A stretch of DNA of 64,000 nucleotides from Alcaligenes endophyticus (GTDB lineage Bacteria; Pseudomonadota; Gammaproteobacteria; Burkholderiales; Burkholderiaceae_B): assembly GCF_026344035.1 (NCBI RefSeq), contig NZ_JAPKND010000006.1, positions 150,739-214,738 on the forward strand. Direction: 5' to 3'. The position numbers were made by a program, and so were the translations under genes. The notes under the pieces are model-generated. The model was not told where the DNA came from. It made no database searches and saw only the letters and a program-made list of their open reading frames with translations. Every line of letters starts with the position of its first letter. The first letter of the stretch is position 1. This document shows positions 1-8,562 of this stretch, one piece after another.

Positions 1-1299
1 CATAACCGCCAAGTCTCCACTGTGAAACCATCCGCCCGCCAAGGCTTTTTCAGTTTCCTCAGGGTTCTTCAAATAACCTTTCATAACAATATTGCCCCGG
101 AACATGATTTCGCCCATTACCTGAGCATCATGGGGTACGGGCCGCATCGTGGCTGGATCAACTACCGCTACCTCTCGCTGTAAATGATATCCCACCCCTT
201 GGCGCGCATTTTTCTGTGCTCGCTGCTCTAGGCTTAGCTGCGCCCACTCTTGTTGGGGGGCACACACCGCTGCTGGGCCATATGTTTCGGTTAAACCATA
301 GACATGCGTAAGGTTAAAACCTAGGTGCTCCATGCCTTCCAACATGGTAGCGGGTGGGGCAGCCCCCGCTACCATCGCGTTCACCCCGCGGGGTAAGCGG
401 TCACGAAGTTCGGGTGGAGCATTCACCAAAGTGGAATGCACGATAGGCGCACCACAATAATGCGTAACGCCGTGATCCACAATAGCGTTGACCATACTGA
501 CTGCATCCACCCTACGTAAACAGACATTAACGCCCGCCCGCGCGGCAATGGCCCAAGGAAAGGTCCAGCCGTTGCAGTGAAACATGGGCAAAGTCCACAT
601 ATACACCGCGTGCTTGGGCATGTCCCATTCTAACAAGTTAGAGATAGCCCCCAACGCAGCCCCACGGTGGTGATACACCACGCCCTTGGGCCGGCCTGTT
701 GTACCACTGGTGTAATTCAAGGCGATAGCGTCCCACTCGTCCTCGGGAAGCTCCCAAGCAAAGTTGGCATCACCACCACTTAGAAACTCGTTGTAGGTTT
801 GCGTACCAATTAACCGGCTTTCCCCCTTATAAAGCGGGTCAACCACGTCAATGACTAAGATTGGGGACGTAGACTCGCGCAGCGCCAAGGCCTCTTGCAT
901 CACCGCTGCAAACTCACCATCGACCAAGACTGCTTTGGCTTCGCCATGATCGAGCATATAGGCCAAGGTTGACGCATCTAAGCGCGTATTGAGGGTATTG
1001 AGCACAGCTCCCGTCATGGGTACCGCAAAGTGTACCTCTACCATTGCTGGGGTGTTCGGTAACATGACGGCAACTGTGTCGCCCTTACTAATGCCTTGTG
1101 TGGCCAAAGCACTTGCTAACTGGCGGCAACGTGAGTACAGCTCGCTCCATGTATAGCGTATATCGGTGTTAGCGTCGCCATGCACTACCGCTAAACGGTG
1201 CGGATACACCTGTGCAGCACGCTCTATAAAACTTAAGGGCGACAACGACGCATAATTGGCCGTAGTTTTGGGCAAATGTTGATCATATATCCCGGTCAT
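1..1299 (-). CDS. Acyl-CoA synthetase (AMP-forming), C-terminus cut by window edge
   Basis: Minus-strand frame open from an ATG at 1299 to base 1, giving the first 433 residues of an AMP-dependent acyl-CoA synthetase/ligase; the C-terminal subdomain lies outside the window. The adenylate-forming signature YTSGTTGRPKG is visible near residue 190, followed by MFHCNGW, VYGLTETYG and the hinge-region GGWFHSGDLAVM at the edge. These motifs identify an enzyme that activates a carboxylic acid with ATP and then forms a CoA thioester. The MFHCNGWTFPW stretch resembles medium-chain and 3-methylmercaptopropionyl-CoA (DmdB-like) ligases, but the substrate cannot be read from sequence. An AGGAGA ribosome binding site precedes the ATG. 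It is divergent from crcB. Confidence 0.9.
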   Translation of the reverse strand, partial: MTGIYDQHLPKTTANYASLSPLSFIERAAQVYPHRLAVVHGDANTDIRYTWSELYSRCRQLASALATQGISKGDTVAVMLPNTPAMVEVHFAVPMTGAVLNTLNTRLDASTLAYMLDHGEAKAVLVDGEFAAVMQEALALRESTSPILVIDVVDPLYKGESRLIGTQTYNEFLSGGDANFAWELPEDEWDAIALNYTSGTTGRPKGVVYHHRGAALGAISNLLEWDMPKHAVYMWTLPMFHCNGWTFPWAIAARAGVNVCLRRVDAVSMVNAIVDHGVTHYCGAPIVHSTLVNAPPELRDRLPRGVNAMVAGAAPPATMLEGMEHLGFNLTHVYGLTETYGPAAVCAPQQEWAQLSLEQRAQKNARQGVGYHLQREVAVVDPATMRPVPHDAQVMGEIMFRGNIVMKGYLKNPEETEKALAGGWFHSGDLAVM

Positions 1300-1483
1300 G
1301 CAAGTCTCCTGAAGCTATCTATAAAATTTAACTGTCTTTACAAGGCGCCCTGCCCCCTTTTACGCCTATGCTTAACTTATACCTTGGCGCTGAGGCTGAC
1401 AAGTCAGAATCATGACATTTCCAACCTTGCTCAACGTGCTTTGGTAGAATAAAAATCTATTACCGCTAACCGTCGCCACTACC

Positions 1484-1885
1484 ATGAGCCCTCCACCATT
1501 ACCCTTTTATTATGCTGTTCTTCTAGTTGCCGCCGGAGGGGCTACGGGGGCGGTAAGCCGCTGGCTACTCAGCCTAGGGCTTAACGCTTTATATCCTCCG
1601 TTGCCGCCTGGCACTTTAGTGGCTAACTACGTAGGCGCTTTCCTGATGGGCTTGGGGCTAGCCGCTTTTGGCCTGTTACAGCAAGTACACGAAGGGTGGC
1701 GTTTACTACTGTTTACGGGCTTTTTAGGCGGTTTAACGACGTTTTCTACTTTTTCAGCAGAAATTATGCATTTGATCCAAGCACAACGCTATGCTTGGGC
1801 ATTGTTTGGCGTCGCTGCTCACGTTTGTGGTTCATTAGTCATGGTAGCCTTAGGCATACTCTGCGTGCAATTTTTCAAGCCATGA
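1484..1885 (+). CDS. crcB: Fluoride exporter CrcB/Fluc
   Basis: A 133-residue, four-helix membrane protein of the CrcB (Fluc) family, which forms dual-topology dimers that export fluoride. Family motifs are clear: GATGAVSRW at the first helix, GTLVANYVGAFLMG, and GFLGGLTTFSTFSAE, which carries the conserved phenylalanine/threonine/serine stretch lining the pores. Length is usual for the family. The start is the ATG that preserves the N-terminal helix; the ribosome binding site is weak. The TGA stop overlaps the ATG of the next gene (ATGA), so the two are translationally coupled. I see no fluoride riboswitch upstream. Confidence 0.93.
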   Translation: MSPPPLPFYYAVLLVAAGGATGAVSRWLLSLGLNALYPPLPPGTLVANYVGAFLMGLGLAAFGLLQQVHEGWRLLLFTGFLGGLTTFSTFSAEIMHLIQAQRYAWALFGVAAHVCGSLVMVALGILCVQFFKP

Positions 1886-2706
1886 AACCTGCTACATCTT
1901 TAGTCTATATCATACAAGCGGCTGATCCTCCCGCCGAGCTGCAATCCCTGCATGGCAGCCAAGGAGACTGGTTTACTCACGCCCTATCCAATCTTCCTTG
2001 CACCGTACGCGTGCTACGCCCTCATGCTGGCGATGCCTTACCCAACACCGACGACCCTCACCCCGTCATTATTAGCGGCTCATGGGCCATGGTGACTGAC
2101 CGCGCCCCATGGAGCGAAGCCTTAGCTCACTGGATACGCGAACGCTACCACAGCACAGCGCCTTTATTGGGCGTGTGTTATGGCCATCAACTCATGGCTG
2201 ATGCGCTAGGTGGCGTAGTGGACTATCACCCCCAAGGGCGCGAGCTTGGCTGCCTTAATGTGTGGCAACTGGCTCAGCCCTTACTAGACCACGAGGCTAT
2301 GCTTCTGGGGACATTAACGCATCAATTTCCTGCCCTGTTAACGCATGAGCAAAGTGTATTAACGCCCCCTTCATGTGCCCGCGTACTCATGCGTAGTGAC
2401 CACGACCCGCACCAAATGCTCAGCTATCGGGCCGGCTTTTATTCGGTGCAGTTTCATCCCGAGTTCACCGTTTCCCTGTTACGCGCCACCATACAACGTC
2501 GGGCTGAACAGTTAATCGCTGAAGGCTACAAGCTAGACGACTTACTACACCCACTGCAAGACACCCAACAAGCACGCCAACTTTTGATCAATTTCGTTCA
2601 AACCTATAGCCCAGCATTACTGGACGCCGCTGCGCGTAAGAACTCGCCGGGAGTTTCCCCCATGAGTTCTCTGAATGACGCCACAAAGGCAGACATACTG
2701 TCATAA
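1882..2706 (+). CDS. Class I glutamine amidotransferase (GMP synthase-like)
   Basis: A 274-residue class I glutamine amidotransferase domain protein. The nucleophile elbow GVCYGHQL carries the catalytic cysteine, and FHPEF supplies the catalytic histidine and glutamate, so the triad is intact. Such proteins hydrolyse glutamine or gamma-glutamyl substrates; the free-standing form is often annotated as a GMP synthase-like amidotransferase and its true substrate is unknown. The ATG at 1882 is chosen because it overlaps the crcB stop (ATGA); the frame is open further upstream inside crcB but that part is not homologous. The 3' end runs convergently into the AraC regulator by about 100 bases, so the last 30 or so residues may be poorly conserved. 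Confidence 0.88.
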   Translation: MKPATSLVYIIQAADPPAELQSLHGSQGDWFTHALSNLPCTVRVLRPHAGDALPNTDDPHPVIISGSWAMVTDRAPWSEALAHWIRERYHSTAPLLGVCYGHQLMADALGGVVDYHPQGRELGCLNVWQLAQPLLDHEAMLLGTLTHQFPALLTHEQSVLTPPSCARVLMRSDHDPHQMLSYRAGFYSVQFHPEFTVSLLRATIQRRAEQLIAEGYKLDDLLHPLQDTQQARQLLINFVQTYSPALLDAAARKNSPGVSPMSSLNDATKADILS

Positions 2707-3434
2707 CCGCAGGCCAAGGCCACATCGGTGACTCTTTCTTGCCGCTCTAGCAGGGGCAAGGCGCTCATAATACGTAAACGTTGACGCCATGCCCGAAAGC
2801 TCAAGCCAGTCTCTTGCCTAAATAAACGCGTCAAGGTTTTCTCCGACACATCATAACGGGCAGCAAAGTCATAGAGACGGGTTTGCGAGCCTGGCTCGGA
2901 TTGCAAGCTACTACATAAGGCCTGCAATCGCTCATCGCGCGGCCAAGGTAGAATCAAGCCGCTATCGGGTGCCGCCGCGAGCTCATCCAACAACACCGCC
3001 ACTAAACGGCTCTCAGGCCCATGCTCGCCATACAACACGGGTAAAGCACTAAAGCTACGAATAAGCTCGCGCAACAATGAGTTCACCGCCACCACTTTGC
3101 ATTCGGCGGGGGCGTTTTTGAGTACGCTGGGCTCAATATATAAGCTGCGTATCAACGCATCGGGCGAACACCGTACACCATGCTCTATAGTGGCTGGAAC
3201 CCAGACGGCTTGTTGCGGCGGCGCCATAAACCTACCATCTCGTGTGCGTACTTCAATCACCCCTTGCAAGGCATAAGAAAACTGCACCCAAGGGTGTCGA
3301 TGAGGGCGAGCGATAGCTTGATTCGGCAAGGCTCGCTCTTGCCCGTAGACAGGGCGCGGTAAATGACGCAAGTGGCCCAACACATCAGGAATTCTATCTT
3401 GCGACGGCAAGCTGTCCGTTTGGCGACAATCCAT
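2604..3434 (-). CDS. AraC-family transcriptional regulator with cupin sensor domain
   Basis: A 276-residue AraC/XylS-type regulator. Residues about 30-110 form an AraC-type cupin sensor (PHRHPWVQFSYALQGVIEV, PPQQAVWVPATIEHGV) and the C-terminal 100 residues carry the two helix-turn-helix motifs (LYDFAARYDVSEKTLTRLF; VTDVALACGYDSMSAFVASF). The histidine-rich PHRHPW start of the cupin is seen in NimR/YdeO-like regulators that control an adjacent exporter. It is divergently transcribed from the membrane transporter starting at 3510, with about 75 bases between, so that transporter is the probable target. The 3' end overlaps the amidotransferase gene on the other strand. Confidence 0.9.
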   Translation of the reverse strand: MDCRQTDSLPSQDRIPDVLGHLRHLPRPVYGQERALPNQAIARPHRHPWVQFSYALQGVIEVRTRDGRFMAPPQQAVWVPATIEHGVRCSPDALIRSLYIEPSVLKNAPAECKVVAVNSLLRELIRSFSALPVLYGEHGPESRLVAVLLDELAAAPDSGLILPWPRDERLQALCSSLQSEPGSQTRLYDFAARYDVSEKTLTRLFRQETGLSFRAWRQRLRIMSALPLLERQERVTDVALACGYDSMSAFVASFRELMGETPGEFLRAAASSNAGL

Positions 3435-3509
3435 AACTTATTATCGATAAACCATCATAAAGTTTTACAGTACAGTGTTGACTCATTTATTGCAACGCGA
3501 GTATTTTTC
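3435..3509. promoter_or_regulatory. Divergent AraC/transporter control region with palindrome
   Basis: The 75 bases between the divergent regulator and transporter genes hold a perfect 10-base palindrome TTATCGATAA at 3441-3450 and AT-rich sequence with a TTGACT hexamer at 3478-3483. A regulator binding site and at least one promoter are expected here from the divergent arrangement. AraC proteins usually bind direct rather than inverted repeats, so the palindrome is only a candidate. Confidence 0.35.
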
Positions 3510-4511
3510 ATGTGGTCCAAATTCAGGCTGGTTTTTGATAACTTCTCACTGATATTGATAGCGGTGGTACTGACCGCCACTTTCCTACCTGCGCATGGCA
3601 CGGGAGCCGTCTATTTTGGCTGGATTACCGATCTGGCTATCGCTCTGCTCTTTTTTCTGCACGGCGCCAAGCTGTCTCGTGAGGCCATCATTGCTGGCGC
3701 CATGCATTGGCGTTTGCATGCGTTAGTGTTTGCCTGCACCTTTATTATGTTCCCGATTTTGGGTTTGATCTCTAAGCCTTTGCTGTTGCCTTTATTAGGG
3801 ATGCCACTATTTATCGGGTTTTTATACCTCTGCGCCCTGCCTGGTACGGTGCAATCTGCTATCGCCTTTACCTCTATCGCACGTGGCAATATTCCTGCCG
3901 CTGTGTGCAGCGCCTCGGCCTCTAGCCTGATTGGTATTGTTCTGACCCCTGTCTTACTTAAGCTGTTACTGGATGCTGATGCCAGTGACGCCAGCAACAC
4001 GATGCAAGCGGTCAAAAAGATTAGTGTGCAGCTACTATTGCCTTTTTTGGTCGGTCACCTTATGCGTCCGCTCATTGGGAAGTGGATAGACCGCAACCGC
4101 TCGTGGCTCAAAAACGTGGATCAAAGTTCCATTTTGCTCGTGGTGTACACCGCCTTTAGTGAATCCGTCATTGGTGGCTTATGGAGCGCTGTCCCTCCGC
4201 AAGCGTTGCTCGTTCTTACCGTGGTGTGCTGTTTAATGCTAGCCCTGGTACTTTTTCTCACCACTTGGCTGGCTCGTCGCTTTCACTTTAACCGCGAAGA
4301 TGAAATTGCCATTGTTTTTTGTGGCTCTAAAAAGAGCTTGGCGACTGGTGTACCCATGGCACAAGTTCTGTTTGGTGCGGCGGCGATTGGACCGGCTTTA
4401 TTACCTATTATGATTTTTCATCAGATTCAGTTAATGGCCTGCTCCTTCATGGCCAACCGTTATGCTTTACAAGTGCTTGGCCATAAGGATGGGCAAGTTA
4501 GCAAAGCATAA
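3510..4511 (+). CDS. Bile acid:sodium symporter-family transporter (YfeH/SBF-like)
   Basis: About 333 residues with roughly ten predicted membrane helices and the SBF-like family (PF13593, E. coli YfeH type) pattern: the N-terminal DNFSLILIAVVL, FFLHGAKLS, LYLCALPGTVQSAIAFTSIARGN and the C-terminal FCGSKKSLATGVPMAQVLF. These are sodium-coupled or exporter-like permeases of organic anions; for YfeH itself the substrate is unknown. I take the ATG at 3510 because the open frame upstream crosses the start of the divergent regulator and is not membrane-like. A long perfect hairpin follows the stop codon. Confidence 0.87.
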   Translation: MWSKFRLVFDNFSLILIAVVLTATFLPAHGTGAVYFGWITDLAIALLFFLHGAKLSREAIIAGAMHWRLHALVFACTFIMFPILGLISKPLLLPLLGMPLFIGFLYLCALPGTVQSAIAFTSIARGNIPAAVCSASASSLIGIVLTPVLLKLLLDADASDASNTMQAVKKISVQLLLPFLVGHLMRPLIGKWIDRNRSWLKNVDQSSILLVVYTAFSESVIGGLWSAVPPQALLVLTVVCCLMLALVLFLTTWLARRFHFNREDEIAIVFCGSKKSLATGVPMAQVLFGAAAIGPALLPIMIFHQIQLMACSFMANRYALQVLGHKDGQVSKA

Positions 4512-4533
4512 GCGCTTAACGTTCCCTGTATTG

Positions 4534-4567
4534 ACTCGGCCTGTCGTTGAACCACGACAGGCCGAGT
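4534..4567. terminator. 14-bp perfect hairpin between convergent genes
   Basis: A perfect 14-base inverted repeat (ACTCGGCCTGTCGT and its complement) with a 6-base loop lies between the transporter stop and the convergent thioredoxin-like gene. The downstream T tract is short (GCTTTCT), so termination may be bidirectional but not strongly canonical. Confidence 0.65.
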
Positions 4568-4572
4568 GCTTT

Positions 4573-5391
4573 CTAGGGTTTGCGTAAACGTTCTAAATAG
4601 GCTCTCAAACTAGGTAAGGACAGCTCACCTGCACGTAAGTCGATGACGTTGCCCGAGGCATCGATAAACACTGTTGTGGGTAAACCTGCGCTGCCCACGC
4701 TGGCTAGCGCCTGCTGTTGAGGATCCAAGTACACATGCTCAAGCGATAAACCTTCCTGCTTTAAGAAGTCATTAGCGATCTGCGCGCTTTCACCTTGGTT
4801 AAGAAATATAAAAGTGATGTCGGGATTCATCGCTTGTGCTTGCTCAAAAGCCGGCATCTCTCGTCGACACGGGCCACACCAACTCGCCCATAGGTTAAGC
4901 ACCACAGGCTTGCCCGTAAAGTCGGCCAAAGATCTATTACTATCTACTGGCTCTAAAGCCTGCAAAGTTAGGTGGGGCAGAGCTTTCCCACGCACTGTAT
5001 CACCTGAGCCCAACAGCAGGTGTAGCACAGCAGCCACCAATAGACCGCTTACCACCGCAGCGGGCAACGCGGGCCATAAACGACGATTCTTATACCAGCG
5101 AAATAGGTAATACAACCCTGCTACAACAAGCGCTGCGGCTATATTGATATCCCCATCACGCAAATCAAGGGCTGCCGTCCAGGCCCCTTGATACAAACTA
5201 AGGTGACTAACTACATACGCTAGCCTACCGGCAATTACCCCCCAGAGCACACCCCAAAAAACGGTATTTTCAGCCCCGCTTTTATGCTTACGATCAAGAA
5301 CGGCTGCCACGATATTCGCCGTGATAAACCCAAGCACGGCCAGCAAAAGCCCCGTAGCAAACATAAACGGCCCTATCTGTACACTACTCAT
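4573..5391 (-). CDS. Membrane-anchored TlpA-like thiol:disulfide reductase with Lgt-like N-terminus
   Basis: A 272-residue fusion. Residues 1 to about 125 hold three or four membrane helices resembling part of prolipoprotein diacylglyceryl transferase (ANIVAAVLDRK, GVIAGRLAYV), but far too short to be an active Lgt. Residues about 135-272 form a periplasmic TlpA/ResA-type thioredoxin fold with the active site WASWCGPCRREMP and the cis-proline loop GLPTTVFID. Proteins of this make-up reduce or shuffle disulfides in the periplasm, for example in cytochrome c maturation. The start is 3 bases after the trpF stop, so the pair is likely co-transcribed. Confidence 0.88.
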   Translation of the reverse strand: MSSVQIGPFMFATGLLLAVLGFITANIVAAVLDRKHKSGAENTVFWGVLWGVIAGRLAYVVSHLSLYQGAWTAALDLRDGDINIAAALVVAGLYYLFRWYKNRRLWPALPAAVVSGLLVAAVLHLLLGSGDTVRGKALPHLTLQALEPVDSNRSLADFTGKPVVLNLWASWCGPCRREMPAFEQAQAMNPDITFIFLNQGESAQIANDFLKQEGLSLEHVYLDPQQQALASVGSAGLPTTVFIDASGNVIDLRAGELSLPSLRAYLERLRKP

Positions 5392-5394
5392 TAC

Positions 5395-6054
5395 TTATCT
5401 CGCCTGCGTCACGACACGCATAAATTCTTGCATTTTGTTCGCATTCTTTATACCGGGCGCATCCTCCACCCCGCTACTCACATCTATTGCATAAGGCCGC
5501 CACCGCTGTATGCGCTCGGTCACGTTTTCAACCCGCATGCCCCCTGCCACGATACAAACGGGTAAACGACGCGCTTGCTGGGCTTGTATAGCCTGCATTT
5601 GATCTAAGATAAGCGGATCAAATGCTGTACCACTGCCGCCATATGCGGGCGTATAGGCATCTAATAACAGGCCTTGGCTAGACTGATACTGCTGCGCTTG
5701 TGCGAGCAAATTAGACCCTGTTTCCAAACCAGGCGCCCCTACTCGTAGAGCCTTCAGGTAGGGGTGCTTAAATGAATCACAATACTGTGCCGGCTCATCA
5801 CCATGAAACTGTAATAAATCAGGACGAACATGCTCGATCACGGCTTGTACTTCTGCGGGAGCAGCGTTCACAAACAAGCATACTGTGCTCACAAAGGCGG
5901 GGATCTGCGCGCGTAGGGTTTGTGCTTGCTCGATACTGACACAACGGGCACTGTGAGGATAAAACACTAAGCCTATAGCATCCACCCCCACGGCCACGGC
6001 GGCCTCGATATCTTGCTCACGTGTAAACCCACACACCTTTACCCTAGTACGCAC
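5395..6054 (-). CDS. trpF: Phosphoribosylanthranilate isomerase
   Basis: A 219-residue TrpF that converts N-(5-phosphoribosyl)anthranilate to its carboxyphenylamino-deoxyribulose phosphate form in tryptophan synthesis. The TIM-barrel signatures are present: RVKVCGFTREQDIEAA with the general-base cysteine, GLVFYPHSARCV, LLQFHGDE, LLDAYTP, AGGMRVENV and the C-terminal AIDVSSGVE. In relatives trpF follows truA; here the TRAP permease genes lie between them, and a strong terminator stands directly upstream. trpB and trpA, the usual downstream neighbours, are replaced by the thioredoxin-like gene. Confidence 0.95.
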   Translation of the reverse strand: MRTRVKVCGFTREQDIEAAVAVGVDAIGLVFYPHSARCVSIEQAQTLRAQIPAFVSTVCLFVNAAPAEVQAVIEHVRPDLLQFHGDEPAQYCDSFKHPYLKALRVGAPGLETGSNLLAQAQQYQSSQGLLLDAYTPAYGGSGTAFDPLILDQMQAIQAQQARRLPVCIVAGGMRVENVTERIQRWRPYAIDVSSGVEDAPGIKNANKMQEFMRVVTQAR

Positions 6055-6070
6055 TGCAGTTCTCCTAAAA

Positions 6071-6097
6071 TAAAAAAGGCGGCTACTAAAGCCGCCT
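6071..6097 (-). terminator. Intrinsic terminator after the TRAP permease genes
   Basis: On the minus strand a 7-bp GC-rich stem (AGGCGGC/GCCGCCT) with a 7-base loop is followed directly by a run of five to six Ts. It ends the TRAP transcript just before trpF, so trpF needs its own promoter or read-through. Confidence 0.85.
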
Positions 6098-6113
6098 GTT
6101 AAGCATAACGCGA

Positions 6114-7784
6114 TTACTGGAAGGCCGCACCTGCATCCATGCCGCCAAACGCCTCATCGCTTCCATATACGTTATCTGATCCGAACTGCACCTCGGACTC
6201 ATCCATAACCTGTGCCCCATGCTTATAGTGGGTCACCATGCCTGGATACACCATTACTAACGCCACCATACACAATTGAATGACGATAAAGGGCACCGAG
6301 CCCCAGTAAATATCGCCCGTAGACACCTTTCTGATACGCTGCCCCGTCACCACATCCGTGTAATCTTGTTTGGGCGCCACCGAGCGCAAGAAAAACAAAG
6401 CAAAACCAAATGGCGGGTGCATAAAGGAGGTTTGCATATTGACCGCTAGCAATACACCAAACCAAATCAGATCTATGCCCATTTTGTCGGCGATAGGCCC
6501 CAATAACGGCACAATAATAAAGGCTAGCTCAAAGAAATCCAAGAAGAATGCCAACACAAAGGTGAGCACACTGACCACAATCAGAAAGCCCCATTCGCCT
6601 CCCGGAAGATCTAACAGTAGACTTTCGACCCATAAGTCGCCATTAATACCGCGAAAACTTAGGCTAAATACGGTGGAGCCGACCAAAATAAACACAACAA
6701 AGCAGGACAGTCTGGTGGTGGAATCCATAGCCTGGCGCAATAAGCTCATGGTGAGGCGACCGCGTGCTACCGCCATCAGTATCGCCCCTACCGCCCCCAT
6801 TGCCCCACCTTCGGTTGGTGTAGCGAGCCCAATAAAAATGGTGCCAAGAACCAAGAAGATCAGAAACAAAGGCGGAATCATCACAAACACCACCCGCTCC
6901 GCAATGCGTGACAATAAGTTCAGCTTACAAACCTTGTTCACGCCTGCTATTACCCAGGCGGTGGCCCCCCAGAGCAATAGCAACACCACCACATGCTCAT
7001 CCACAGGAACATTCGGATGCGTGGCAAAGTAATGCGCAGAGCCAAAATAAGCCACGGCTGAGGCAAGCACCGTCAACACCAATAACGACCTCAAACCACG
7101 GCTGCCATCGGGCTCTACATAGACACGCGCTTCGGGAGGCAGCGCAGGCGCCGAATTAGGCTTGATAAAGGACACCACCACGATATAGGCAATATAGACA
7201 CTCGTGAGTAACAAACCGGGGAGCATCGCGCCACGGTACATATCGCCAATGGAACGCCCCAACTGATCGGCCAAAATGATCAGTACGATAGAAGGCGGAA
7301 TAATTTGCGATAAGGTTCCAGAGGCCGCAATCACCCCACTGGCTAGGCGCCTATCATACCCATAGCGCAGCATAATAGGCAGTGAAATCAAGCCCATAGA
7401 AATGACCGAAGCGGATACCACACCTGTGGTGGCCGCCAACATAGCGCCAACCAGCACCACTGCAATGGCTAAACCACCGCGTAATGGACCAAACAATTGC
7501 CCAATGGTGTCAAGCAAGTCCTCCGCCATACCAGAGCGTTCAAGTATCAGCCCCATTAAGGTAAAAAACGGCACCGCCAATAAGGTGTCGTTTTCCACGA
7601 TACCAAATACACGCTGCGGCAAAGCCTGAAACAAGGCGGGCTGCATCATGCCTAATTCTATGGCCAGCAAGCCGTACAAAATACCTATGGCGGCCAAGGT
7701 AAAGGCTACTGGAAACCCTAAAAGTAAAAACACGATCAAGTTAAAAAACATGACCGGCGCGAGATTATCGTGCAAGAATTCCAT
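6114..7784 (-). CDS. TRAP transporter large permease (DctM family)
   Basis: A 556-residue DctM-type large membrane subunit of a tripartite ATP-independent periplasmic transporter, with about 12-14 helices. Family motifs include FFTLMGLILERSGMAEDLLDTIG, VVSASVISMGLISLPIMLRYGYDRRLASGVIAASGTL (split here by GTLSQIIPPSIVLIILADQ), and LATPTEGGAMGAVGAI. A cytoplasmic or loop insertion of about 60 residues follows the first half, as in the long DctM subclass used for mannitol and other larger substrates. It lies 2 bases after the small permease gene. No periplasmic receptor (DctP) gene is nearby, so the substrate is unknown. Confidence 0.93.
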   Translation of the reverse strand: MEFLHDNLAPVMFFNLIVFLLLGFPVAFTLAAIGILYGLLAIELGMMQPALFQALPQRVFGIVENDTLLAVPFFTLMGLILERSGMAEDLLDTIGQLFGPLRGGLAIAVVLVGAMLAATTGVVSASVISMGLISLPIMLRYGYDRRLASGVIAASGTLSQIIPPSIVLIILADQLGRSIGDMYRGAMLPGLLLTSVYIAYIVVVSFIKPNSAPALPPEARVYVEPDGSRGLRSLLVLTVLASAVAYFGSAHYFATHPNVPVDEHVVVLLLLWGATAWVIAGVNKVCKLNLLSRIAERVVFVMIPPLFLIFLVLGTIFIGLATPTEGGAMGAVGAILMAVARGRLTMSLLRQAMDSTTRLSCFVVFILVGSTVFSLSFRGINGDLWVESLLLDLPGGEWGFLIVVSVLTFVLAFFLDFFELAFIIVPLLGPIADKMGIDLIWFGVLLAVNMQTSFMHPPFGFALFFLRSVAPKQDYTDVVTGQRIRKVSTGDIYWGSVPFIVIQLCMVALVMVYPGMVTHYKHGAQVMDESEVQFGSDNVYGSDEAFGGMDAGAAFQ

Positions 7785-7786
7785 GC

Positions 7787-8434
7787 TTAACTACCTTTTT
7801 GCTCAGTGTGGACGCTCTGATTACCCGCTTGCGCCAATTGCGCAATTTCCTCAGCCAGTTTTTCTTCGACTTCTTGGCGAGTGCGGCCTTGCAAAGGATT
7901 GGGGCCCTTGCCCAGTAAAAAGGCAACGCATTTAATCAGATGTGAAACACCTGCTAAAGAAAGTAATAAAAAGCCTATAGGAATTAATAGCTTAACTGGC
8001 CAACGAATTAAACCCCCAGTATTTGAGGAAAGCTCTTGAAGCTCGTAAGACAGGGTGAAGTACGGAATGGACAACCAAAATATTAACAAGCTGGCTGGCA
8101 ATAAGAAAAACACCACTCCTATTACTTCAATCCAAAGCTGAACTTTCACCGGAAAGCGCTCCGCCAACACGTCCACCCGCACATGTTCGTTCAACAAAAA
8201 GGTATAGCCCGCTGCCAGCAAGAAAATGGCGCCAAATAAGTACCATTGCAGCTCTAGCCAAGCATTAGAACTAATACCGAAGCTCTTGCGAATAATGGCA
8301 TTAATAGCGCTGACCAGTACCACTAACAAGGTTAGCCACGTAACTGACTTACCCACTACTGTATTTAAGCGATCGATCAATCGCGCTACATTTAATAAAA
8401 TATACATGGCCTTTGCTCTGTATAAAATCTTCAA
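7787..8434 (-). CDS. TRAP transporter small permease (DctQ family)
   Basis: A DctQ-type small membrane subunit with four predicted helices and the family pattern ISSNAWLELQWYLFGAIFLLAAGYTFLLNEHVRVDVL. It pairs with the DctM subunit encoded directly downstream. The C-terminal 45 residues are a charged tail. Start uncertain: the ATG at 8434 gives 215 residues, while an ATG at 8407 gives 206 and begins closer to family starts. The gene begins 128 bases after truA. Confidence 0.9.
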   Translation of the reverse strand: MKILYRAKAMYILLNVARLIDRLNTVVGKSVTWLTLLVVLVSAINAIIRKSFGISSNAWLELQWYLFGAIFLLAAGYTFLLNEHVRVDVLAERFPVKVQLWIEVIGVVFFLLPASLLIFWLSIPYFTLSYELQELSSNTGGLIRWPVKLLIPIGFLLLSLAGVSHLIKCVAFLLGKGPNPLQGRTRQEVEEKLAEEIAQLAQAGNQSVHTEQKGS

Positions 8435-8562
8435 ATAGGTGACTTTTTGGGTCTAAGCAACCGTGCTTTCGTTGAATCAACAATTGGGATGCGATAAGGA
8501 ATCACATTCTATACGATGCCTTGCTCGCCCGTCATACTCGTAAGCACGGATTTACCCTTGTA

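Noticed and set aside
1300..1483. Fluoride riboswitch upstream of crcB
   Set aside because: The region lacks the conserved GGCGATGG/CGCC and CTGATG-type elements of the crcB motif.
1696..1881. Upstream extension of the glutamine amidotransferase
   Set aside because: It would lie wholly inside crcB in another frame and shows no domain features; the ATG at 1882 overlaps the crcB stop.
6370..7032. Long open frames on the plus strand opposite the TRAP large permease
   Set aside because: Composition is that of an antisense frame (Lys/Thr/Ser-rich, no motifs) over a clear transporter gene.
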